DNA of 64,000 nt. Source: Sulfurovum sp. Its GTDB lineage: Bacteria; Campylobacterota; Campylobacteria; Campylobacterales; Sulfurovaceae. Both the position numbers and the translations under genes were made by a program. A model generated the notes under the pieces. That model was not told where the DNA came from, made no database searches, and was given only the letters and a program-made list of their open reading frames with translations. Shown here piece after piece: positions 9,151-17,796 of the stretch. Each line of letters opens with the position of its first letter. Within the stretch, counting starts at the first letter, position 1. The stretch covers positions 1 through 64,000 of the forward strand of contig JAMOTA010000054.1 in the NCBI GenBank assembly GCA_027068435.1, given 5' to 3'.

Positions 9151-12100
9151 ATGAAAGATACTATTATAAGATATTTACTTCTTTTGCTTCTGCTATCTCT
9201 TTTTACATATAGCAGTGTTAATCCATTTATTATCTTTAATCAAGACAATATTAAACACCACCAAGCCTTTATGCCTCTTCCTTTAGAGCAGATACTCCAA
9301 GCTAAACTTCTGTCATCTAACTACTATAGGCTTTCAAGTAGTAATAATATATGGATAACCCTCAAAGCATCTCAAAGACTTGTTATCTTCCCTAAAGAGC
9401 ATAATAACTCAGAGATAACCGCTCTTGTTTCACTTGATGGAAAGCTCTACGAACATAAAACTCTACCACTAAAGGTTTCAGACACAGGTTTACATTTTTA
9501 TGATTTATATAATAATTTTAACCAACCCATAGCTATAAAACTCACAAATAAGGAAGTTGTAGAAATCTCTTTAATAACCACATTTTCTATCTCTACACTC
9601 TATAAGGTTAAAGCACAATCTATCATACTACCTCATGGGGAAAAGAGTATAGTGGTACTCCATTCACAAGATATAAGTAAACGATTTGATAGATTTCGCC
9701 TACCTACAACAACATCATTAAATCTAAAAGGTGAAGGAACTCTCAAAATCCAAATAGCTCTACCCCTCAAGCATGGCATAGAGACTCTTCAACCTCAACG
9801 AGAACGTATTACCTTTACACATAACCATAGTGTAGCTAGAGATTTAGAGTCACTACACACTTCAAGCTATCACTATATTGATGATGTTAACCATACCAAA
9901 GTAACACAAATAGCTACACATTATATAGCTTTAAATAAAGGCGAAAACAACATAACACTTAAGACTTATGGTGATGTTTTACTACATGTAACTCTTTACC
10001 ATAAACATAACATTAACCCAGTCAACGATACTACTCTACTTTGGAAAGTACCCAATACCCTCTCCTTTATCAACCAAGCACTTTGGAAAAATTCCCATCC
10101 TCAAGATGCACTTAAACGTATGGAAAAGATACTTAAACAAAGAACTTTTATAAAAGATAATAGACAAAAAATAGCCCTTATGCAAGCTGCTTATCAAGGA
10201 ACATCACTTCAACCTCTCTACCCTAGTCATATACCACTCCATAGCTATATTACACATGCTTATTATGCTAAACAGCGACTCTATACACACCAAGAGATAA
10301 ATAACCTTAGACTACTCTCCTCTATGCATAGTCTCTCTGATCTAAATTTACTACAAAAAGGTTTCTTTGTTGATGTACCTCAAAGTACTACATCAAACAA
10401 TAGCTTGACCTATCATTTTAATGAACCTCTAAAAGTTGAAACAGAAATAGAGCTTACATTTTTAGATAAAAGCTCTCAAGAGCGTGAAATTTATCTAAAA
10501 AGTGAAGGGGCTAAAAAAGTTAATCCTTTAAGAAAATTCTCTTTACTTTATGATACTCCTACTCAAAATCTACTTTTTTCTAAAGGACTCTATGCTTACG
10601 AACATATGCCTCTAGGTTATAGTCCCATAAAAAGACTTGCTTTACTAAAAAACCACTCACCTCTTCCTCTTGAACCTCAAACAGCTACTGTACGTATCAT
10701 GCTCAAAAAAGGAACAAGAAGTATCAGTTTTTCTACACAAAACAACAAAACTAAGCTCAAACTTTCAGTACGTATGCGTAAGGCTAGTACTTATAGAGAT
10801 ACCCCATACCAGTTAACACACAACTTTGCAGGAAGTTACAGACGTTTTGCAAAGAGCCTTTATGCTAAAACACCTCAAAATTTTAATGCTTGGTATGAAC
10901 AGACACACCCTCTAAGACTATGGATGCAATCACGTATTAAAAGTAGTAAAAAAGGGTTACGTTACCACAAGATATCTAATAGTTCTGCCCTTAATAATGC
11001 AAAAAAAATTTACAAAGAAGGAGATAAATACACTGCTTTACTTATAGCTAAACATTTTCTTTTTCTCTCTAAAGATAAACATATACAAAAAGATGCATAC
11101 CAACTACTACTGAAGCTTTCAGAGAATCCTACTCAAATGATACAATGGCATACTGTCTATTTCTCTCTAACACAATCCCCTCAAGTACTCAAAGAGATTG
11201 CTATAATGCTTCAGGCTGAAGGTCAATTCTCTTTATCTATGATGGCTTATCTTCTTTTAGATAAAAGCTCTAGGAGTGCACAAGTAGTCTCCGACTTAGC
11301 TAAAGTACAGAATCAATTGACTTTAAGTCATACGCTTCTACCTAACAGTAAAAATCTATTGAGAAAAAAAAGTACTATTTTATCGGAAGATATTTACCAA
11401 AAGAGTCGCTCTAACAAAGGTTTCCAAGTACAAAGTTCTGCTGGTAAAGTTCAAGTTTATAACAGAGACAGAGACCTCTATCTCTCTTATCATCGTGTTA
11501 CAGAAAAACAACCCTTGCAACTTGAAGTACAAGGACCACGGACAATAGAACTCTCTATGCGATTTTTAAAAGAGAACTCATCTTATCAATGGCTAAGGAT
11601 TGAACATAATCAAACAAACTATCACTATCCACTTACTGCTATTAAACCTTCATCTTCTTTATCTGTAAAACCTACTCATGAGATGATAAGTATAAACAAT
11701 ACTCTAAAGCTATCCTTTGGAAAAGGGAAACATATACTGACACTTCACGCTTACGAACATCCACTTACTATAAATATAAGTAGCTATAAGATAAAAGAAG
11801 AACTCTCTTTACCTTTAGATAAACAACTTCTTAAAACCTCTGATAATTCAGCAAAAAGATTACTCTCTAATATTCATCCTACCATAGATACACCTTACCT
11901 CTCTGCACTACTTTGGTTAAATAACTCTAATGATGAACTACAACGCTATGAGATAGGGGCTAAAGCGTGGATTATCAAAGCAAATGCTCATCATAACAAC
12001 TATTCACACTACCAGAACTCCTTATTGGAAATACTCACTCAAAAGACTCGTTTTTCAAGCTATCCAGCTTTAGAGAGTATGTATGGGTTTTATGATGTGC

Positions 12101-13701
12101 CTATACCATCATGGTGTCCCACATCTCAGATTCAGAAAAACCGTACCCCACTACTTCATAAAATAACCTCTTATGATAGAGTTTTAACAGGTATTGATTA
12201 TCAGACTATCCATCTTCAAGGAGAGCAGAACCTTACCATAGAAGCTAGACAGATTTTTCCAGATTTTCTTCCTGTAGAGTCTCTCTCTTTTGCTATAACA
12301 TTAGATAACCAAGCTGAAGAGATTTTTCACTTTGAAGCCAATCAAACACTGTGGCAGCACACTTATGCATTATCTGAAGGAGAACACTATATAAAGATAC
12401 GGCTTGTTAATCCTCTCTCTACTCACTATTTAGGATTAAAATTTTGGACAGATACTCAACATAGAGAACAACAAATGACCCAACGCTTTTATGATACAAG
12501 TAGAGAAAATCCTATCGTACTCTACATAGAAGGACCTAAACTTCTTCGTATAGAAGAACAAGATGAAAAGGGTAAACGTACAACATATTATCACTATCTC
12601 TCTAATAGCAAAGAGTACAGAGAAAAGATATATCCAAGTAAGACATTAAACCATAGTTTAATACGTATCGCTACTATGCATATAGATCCTTTAGCTAAGC
12701 CTCTAAGAAGAGTAGAGACACAGAGTATATTACAGCGTCAAGATACGCCTGCTACGCAGATGGACTTTTCACTCCATACTTTTTTTACCCAAAATATACA
12801 ATCTAAACCCATTATTCAACAACTTCTTCCTACCTGGAGTCTATCTATAGGCTCAACAACACAAGAACTCTCTTCTGAAGATAATCCTAATGCTTCTACA
12901 AAAACCATACCTGAAATAGCACTCTTAAGACGAGAGAAGCTTGATGAAGATTTTTACTTACGACAGCATTTTTTTGTACGACTCTATAGCAACCCTCTCT
13001 ATGGATTAAAACATAAATTTTCATTTAAAACACCTCTTGATAATATATGGAGTAATATCGAAGTAAATGCTTATCAACAAAAAAGTAAGTCACTCTTTAA
13101 AAACCTTCATCTTAAAGCAGAAGTGATAAAAAAAGAGTCATTAGGAGAAGATTGGAGACACTACTATACTCTAGGGTTCAATAAGTATTTTTTAGAGTAT
13201 GACAACCCTGATGCAGAACCCTTAGACCCACTTGTTTATAGTAGGTACAGAAAAGATCACCAACAAAATGGATACTTTATCTATAAACTTTTTTATACAC
13301 CTTATGATGATTTAACATACAATATGGAGATAAAATTCAACTCTAACGAGACGTTAAATATTATTGATAATGCTAAGTATAAGTTTAGACTTAAGCATTT
13401 AGCTTACCCTTATGATTTTACACTCTACTATGATGGAAGATACTATTTTGAAGATAGAGACCGTCCTTCTGATTATATGATTAATCGTATTGGAGGTAAC
13501 ATAAAGTATAATAGGTTTTTAGATAATAATAGATTAGAACTTGGTGCAAAGGCTGTATATAAAATAGAAAACAGTGATATGCAACTCTCTTTTAAACTGA
13601 TTTGGCACTTTAGTGAAAATAAAATGTATCATAACTTTATGAGTAGTGAAAAATCTTTTGATAACTTACGGATGCTATTAGAAGACCAAAGGGGGTCATG
13701 A
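9151..13701 (+). CDS. Very large secreted protein with helical-repeat middle and probable C-terminal outer-membrane barrel
   Basis: The protein has about 1516 residues from the ATG at 9151, with a clear signal peptide (Lys/Arg then LLLLLLLSLF). GTG codons at 9130 and 9142 are in frame but would put extra residues before the signal peptide. The middle (about 630-740) reads as TPR-like helical pairs, and flanking stretches are beta-rich with repeated GP-x-x-x-L/R-I units. The last 230 residues alternate hydrophobic and polar residues with many Tyr/Phe (LKHLAYPYDFTLYYDGRYYF; LELGAKAVYKI), as in beta-barrel strands, with a 25-residue tail after the last strand. The design recalls polysaccharide exporters that join TPRs to a barrel (PgaA, BcsC, AlgK/AlgE), but no family was recognised. 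Inference: outer-membrane exit or tether for the polymer. The stop overlaps the start of the CapB-like gene (ATGA). Confidence 0.5.
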   Translation: MKDTIIRYLLLLLLLSLFTYSSVNPFIIFNQDNIKHHQAFMPLPLEQILQAKLLSSNYYRLSSSNNIWITLKASQRLVIFPKEHNNSEITALVSLDGKLYEHKTLPLKVSDTGLHFYDLYNNFNQPIAIKLTNKEVVEISLITTFSISTLYKVKAQSIILPHGEKSIVVLHSQDISKRFDRFRLPTTTSLNLKGEGTLKIQIALPLKHGIETLQPQRERITFTHNHSVARDLESLHTSSYHYIDDVNHTKVTQIATHYIALNKGENNITLKTYGDVLLHVTLYHKHNINPVNDTTLLWKVPNTLSFINQALWKNSHPQDALKRMEKILKQRTFIKDNRQKIALMQAAYQGTSLQPLYPSHIPLHSYITHAYYAKQRLYTHQEINNLRLLSSMHSLSDLNLLQKGFFVDVPQSTTSNNSLTYHFNEPLKVETEIELTFLDKSSQEREIYLKSEGAKKVNPLRKFSLLYDTPTQNLLFSKGLYAYEHMPLGYSPIKRLALLKNHSPLPLEPQTATVRIMLKKGTRSISFSTQNNKTKLKLSVRMRKASTYRDTPYQLTHNFAGSYRRFAKSLYAKTPQNFNAWYEQTHPLRLWMQSRIKSSKKGLRYHKISNSSALNNAKKIYKEGDKYTALLIAKHFLFLSKDKHIQKDAYQLLLKLSENPTQMIQWHTVYFSLTQSPQVLKEIAIMLQAEGQFSLSMMAYLLLDKSSRSAQVVSDLAKVQNQLTLSHTLLPNSKNLLRKKSTILSEDIYQKSRSNKGFQVQSSAGKVQVYNRDRDLYLSYHRVTEKQPLQLEVQGPRTIELSMRFLKENSSYQWLRIEHNQTNYHYPLTAIKPSSSLSVKPTHEMISINNTLKLSFGKGKHILTLHAYEHPLTINISSYKIKEELSLPLDKQLLKTSDNSAKRLLSNIHPTIDTPYLSALLWLNNSNDELQRYEIGAKAWIIKANAHHNNYSHYQNSLLEILTQKTRFSSYPALESMYGFYDVPIPSWCPTSQIQKNRTPLLHKITSYDRVLTGIDYQTIHLQGEQNLTIEARQIFPDFLPVESLSFAITLDNQAEEIFHFEANQTLWQHTYALSEGEHYIKIRLVNPLSTHYLGLKFWTDTQHREQQMTQRFYDTSRENPIVLYIEGPKLLRIEEQDEKGKRTTYYHYLSNSKEYREKIYPSKTLNHSLIRIATMHIDPLAKPLRRVETQSILQRQDTPATQMDFSLHTFFTQNIQSKPIIQQLLPTWSLSIGSTTQELSSEDNPNASTKTIPEIALLRREKLDEDFYLRQHFFVRLYSNPLYGLKHKFSFKTPLDNIWSNIEVNAYQQKSKSLFKNLHLKAEVIKKESLGEDWRHYYTLGFNKYFLEYDNPDAEPLDPLVYSRYRKDHQQNGYFIYKLFYTPYDDLTYNMEIKFNSNETLNIIDNAKYKFRLKHLAYPYDFTLYYDGRYYFEDRDRPSDYMINRIGGNIKYNRFLDNNRLELGAKAVYKIENSDMQLSFKLIWHFSENKMYHNFMSSEKSFDNLRMLLEDQRGS

Positions 13702-16700
13702 TGATTAATAAGTGGATAAACTATAAGCGAACAAGACTCTCTAACTACGTAGATCAAAAGCATATTAAAAAAATTAAAAATGATTACCTTAACCATTACT
13801 CAGGTAAAGATAAAAATGATATAAAGAATTTTATCTATTTTTTATTTGTAGATGTTGAGAAGAGTATCAAAAGAGCCATTCAACTTACTCAACTCCTACA
13901 AGATTTTAGAAAAGAGCTCTCCCATACCTCTAATATGAAAGAGAGAGAAAAGATTATCCTCAAATATGCTTATCAATTTAGTCCATCTAAAGAGCAGTAT
14001 TATAAAGATGAATTAGCCATAGAGAGATGGTTTGATGAAGATGCTCTTGCTGAACGTATGACTTCTAAAAGTGCATGGCTTCATCGTCGTTGTATTGTTG
14101 CACTTGAACGTATAGGAAGTAGTATTGAACTGCTTACACAAGAGCAAGAAGCCACAACGATACTTTGGAACTATTTCGACTTTAATAAACACTTTTTGAC
14201 ACTCCTACAATACAAACATGAACCACGACTTAGACACCAAGCATTTACAGTAATGATTATTGTTGTTAAAAAATTTAATGCCTACCATAACAACACCCTT
14301 TTAGATGAACAGTTTTTTCAATACATCTACCGTGTTGCTCTTTCTCATAGCAATAGTGTGTGGGTTAGAAATGATGCTTTAGAGTTTTTAGCATTAACCG
14401 AGTTTAGCTCTTTCTTAACTATTGCTAAAATACATGCAAGTTGCTACAAAGATGATGATACTATATTTGTACGACATAAAATAGCTAAATTGGCTTTTAA
14501 GCTTCTATCTACACACTCAGACTCAGACATATTACTAAAACTTATTAAAGAAAAGATACTCAATGATACTAGTCCTTATGTGCGACAAGCTATTGTTAAA
14601 CAACTCTCTACAACTACTCACCCTTCACTACAGTACCTTAAAGAGATGTTTATCATAAAAGAGAAAGAGAGTAGTGTAAGAGCCTTAGCGATACTACAAG
14701 TTTTAGAGACAACTATATCTTCTCAAAGAGTAGGATTTCAAGAGCTTATCCATCGTTCACTTTTTATAGAAAAAGATACATTTGTATTAAAAACTGCACT
14801 TCATACTATAGGTAAACTTGCTCAGATATCTGTAGAAAACACAAACAATGACACACAATTTATCTCTAGTAGTATTGAAAAACTTTCTACTCTTATTTTA
14901 GGTGAAAGCCCTGTGACTATCAAACGTTTTGCTTCTATGATACGAGAGTTACTTTGGGTTTGCAGTGAAAAAAAACGCTATTATACTTACAGTGAACTTT
15001 ATACTATCGTTCAAAACATCACCCCGTCAAAAGGGGTAAAACTTCCCAAAAAGTTTTTAAGTAGTAACCAAGAAGAGCTTTATCGTATACTCTCTGTCAT
15101 CTCGCAACATGATTTCTCTTTAGAACTTCGTAAAACCCTCTTTGGAGCTACCATACTCTCTAGATCTGAACGCATGGGACGTAGAGCATGGCGTATCATT
15201 TATGAACTTCGTAACCCTTCACCAGATAAAAGAGAAGCATTTCCACATACCATAGCACGTATCTTTGAAGGTACACACCATTTTCCCTCTTCTATCATGG
15301 CAGAACAAGCCCCAACTAAAGTACCAGGAGAGCCCTACTTTGTCCCTTCCGAAGAGAGTTCACGTCCTTACCTTCCTTTAGCAGATCACTACCTCTCTTC
15401 ACTTAAACAGCCTACATGGAAGATACACCCATTTTATATCTACAGTAGTGATGGAATTACCACTATCTACCCTCCTAAAAATTGGTGGAGTAGAGTAAAA
15501 ACCGATTTTTTACTTACATGGAACTATGCTACTATCGCTCGTTTACGTAACTGGCAAGAGCATTTTACAGAACAACCTAATGCCTATGTAAATGAGATGA
15601 AAAAACTAGGGTTTAAAACAGTTTTTAAACCCTACATTAAAGCAGATGAGAGTACAAACAGATTTTTTAGTTTTTCACTACCCCTACTCCCTTTTATCTC
15701 TTTAGAGAGACAAGAGTCCTTTGAGAACTATTTTGTCTCTGCGTACGAAAATTCTCTAGGTGACTTAACACTCTTCATTGTTGTTATCTTTGCATTCTTT
15801 TTTATACGACATGTTTGGCTTTCATGGAAAATAACCCGTGCAAGGTCACGCATAGCACTCTCTGTAGGTGGTTGGGGAACACGAGGAAAATCAGGGACAG
15901 AAAGACTCAAAGCAGCCCTTTTTAATGCACTAGGACTTCGTGTTTTTTCTAAAACTACAGGAAATGAAGCGATGTTCTTACACTCTGAGAGTTTTGAAGG
16001 GATGAGAGAGATGTACCTTTTTCGCCCCTATGACAAAGCAACTATATGGGAACAAGCTGACACGATACTCATTGCAGATAAGTTAGAAGTAGATGTCTAT
16101 CTATGGGAGAGTATGGGGCTAACTCCCTCTTATGTAGAGGTACTTCAAAAACGCTGGATGAAAGATGACATAGCAACGATTACCAACACTTACCCTGACC
16201 ATGAGAACCTACAAGGTCCTGCGGGGATTAACATTCCTCAAGTGATGACTAACTTTATCCCTTATAACTCTACACTTGTAACTACAGAAGAGGTAATGTA
16301 CCCTATCTTAAAAGCCTATGCCAAGAGTGTCAATACCCCAAGCTTTCCTACGGGATGGCTACAAGCAGGACTTATAGCCCCTGACATACTCTCACGATTT
16401 CCTTATGAAGAACACCCATATAATATAGCGTTAGTTCTAGTTATGGCAGAGCAACTTGACATAGATGAAGAAGAAGCCCTTAAAGCGATGGCAGACAATA
16501 TCGTACCTGACTTAGGTGTACTCAAAGCCTATCCACCTGCACAAGTAGGTAGTAAAAGATTGCACTTTATTAACGGTATGAGTGCCAATGAACGCTTTGG
16601 AGCCTTAGGAAACTGGAAACGAATGGGACTCTATGAACGAGATGATGAAGCGTACCCTGATAGCTTTCTCACAACTGTGATAAACAACCGAGCAGACAGA

Positions 16701-17795
16701 GTCTCAAGGTCACGTGTTTTTGCCTCTATGATAGTAGAAGATATTATCGCTGATTGTCATATCTTGATAGGCTCAAACCTTTCAGGTTTTTTTAACTACT
16801 TAGATGAGACGTGGCAAACCTATCAACTCACCCTCTCTCTAACTGATGATAAAACAAAAAGTGTGGAAGAGAAGGTTATGGCGTATGCTAAAAAGTTTCG
16901 CCTTATAAGAAGTAGTTCACAGTTGAAAAAAAGACTTGAAGTGATGTTAAATGCTTCTACTCTTGAAGAGGCTTCTCAAGATGAAATATTGGAAAATTAT
17001 CAAAATCTCTCACTCCTAGAAACACTACTAAGCAACGAAGCAGAGATTTGGAAATTTTATCAAGAAGCACAAAAACAGTACACAGAGCTAGAAGCATTTA
17101 AAACCAAAGTCAATACCCTACAAGATAACAATGCTATCAATCAACTCTTTAGAGATACCCTCTGGATATGGCTAAAAGCTCGTGTTAAACCACTATATAA
17201 CTACCACGCAACAGGTAATGAAGTGGTACAGACTATTGCAGACCATACCCCTGTAGGGATGTTAAATACTATTATAGGTATGCAAAATATCAAAGGTACG
17301 GGACTAGACTTTGCATATCGTTGGGTCGCTTGGGACAGTTGCTATCAAGCTTGTCTAGCCATTAAAAGTAGTGAGAGTGAAAAGGTACGTGAAGGGGTTG
17401 AGACTTTAGCTGCTTTTGGTGATCATGGTCCTTTAACTTATATTCTTACTCAAGAGAGCATTGAGATAGCAAAACAAGCTATCGCCACCCAAACAGACTA
17501 CTACCAAGCCCAAATACAACTCATAGAAACTACCCTTAAAGAAGCACAAGAGAAGTTTCAAGAGATAAAAGTATCTTCTCAGAATAGTACCTCTACCGTA
17601 TCATGGTTAGATAAACTTTTAGGTATCATAGAATCATTCTTAGATGCTGGTGACGCAGTTAAAAGACGCAAAAGAGCCAACCTCATCTACAAAGATCTTA
17701 TTAACCATCACATTAGCCATAAAAAAGCTGCCATGGAACTCCAAGCCATTACCAAACGCCAAAAAGGTGGATGGTTTGTGCAGAAGTTTAAGTAA
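13698..17795 (+). CDS. Giant CapB/PgsB-like amide ligase with helical-repeat N-terminal half
   Basis: CapB/PgsB is a Mur-ligase-like ATPase that joins glutamates through gamma-amide bonds. Bacillus forms have about 400 residues; this one has 1365. The ligase part starts at about residue 715, directly after one membrane helix (about 691-711), as in PgsB. Its P-loop GGWGTRGKSGT is at 724-734, followed by TKTTGNEA-like (SKTTGNEA) and TNTYPDHEN motifs and a late GDHGP segment. Residues about 40-500 are a helical array that reads like HEAT-type repeats (pairs such as VRNDALEFLALTEF and VRQAIVKQLS), so the N-terminal half is probably a cytoplasmic platform. It is the last gene of the operon, overlapping the preceding gene by 4 bp and convergent with the capA-like gene. 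The ligase family is firm; the substrate (glutamate or another amino acid) cannot be read from sequence. Confidence 0.78.
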   Translation: MMINKWINYKRTRLSNYVDQKHIKKIKNDYLNHYSGKDKNDIKNFIYFLFVDVEKSIKRAIQLTQLLQDFRKELSHTSNMKEREKIILKYAYQFSPSKEQYYKDELAIERWFDEDALAERMTSKSAWLHRRCIVALERIGSSIELLTQEQEATTILWNYFDFNKHFLTLLQYKHEPRLRHQAFTVMIIVVKKFNAYHNNTLLDEQFFQYIYRVALSHSNSVWVRNDALEFLALTEFSSFLTIAKIHASCYKDDDTIFVRHKIAKLAFKLLSTHSDSDILLKLIKEKILNDTSPYVRQAIVKQLSTTTHPSLQYLKEMFIIKEKESSVRALAILQVLETTISSQRVGFQELIHRSLFIEKDTFVLKTALHTIGKLAQISVENTNNDTQFISSSIEKLSTLILGESPVTIKRFASMIRELLWVCSEKKRYYTYSELYTIVQNITPSKGVKLPKKFLSSNQEELYRILSVISQHDFSLELRKTLFGATILSRSERMGRRAWRIIYELRNPSPDKREAFPHTIARIFEGTHHFPSSIMAEQAPTKVPGEPYFVPSEESSRPYLPLADHYLSSLKQPTWKIHPFYIYSSDGITTIYPPKNWWSRVKTDFLLTWNYATIARLRNWQEHFTEQPNAYVNEMKKLGFKTVFKPYIKADESTNRFFSFSLPLLPFISLERQESFENYFVSAYENSLGDLTLFIVVIFAFFFIRHVWLSWKITRARSRIALSVGGWGTRGKSGTERLKAALFNALGLRVFSKTTGNEAMFLHSESFEGMREMYLFRPYDKATIWEQADTILIADKLEVDVYLWESMGLTPSYVEVLQKRWMKDDIATITNTYPDHENLQGPAGINIPQVMTNFIPYNSTLVTTEEVMYPILKAYAKSVNTPSFPTGWLQAGLIAPDILSRFPYEEHPYNIALVLVMAEQLDIDEEEALKAMADNIVPDLGVLKAYPPAQVGSKRLHFINGMSANERFGALGNWKRMGLYERDDEAYPDSFLTTVINNRADRVSRSRVFASMIVEDIIADCHILIGSNLSGFFNYLDETWQTYQLTLSLTDDKTKSVEEKVMAYAKKFRLIRSSSQLKKRLEVMLNASTLEEASQDEILENYQNLSLLETLLSNEAEIWKFYQEAQKQYTELEAFKTKVNTLQDNNAINQLFRDTLWIWLKARVKPLYNYHATGNEVVQTIADHTPVGMLNTIIGMQNIKGTGLDFAYRWVAWDSCYQACLAIKSSESEKVREGVETLAAFGDHGPLTYILTQESIEIAKQAIATQTDYYQAQIQLIETTLKEAQEKFQEIKVSSQNSTSTVSWLDKLLGIIESFLDAGDAVKRRKRANLIYKDLINHHISHKKAAMELQAITKRQKGGWFVQKFK

Positions 17796-17796
17796 T

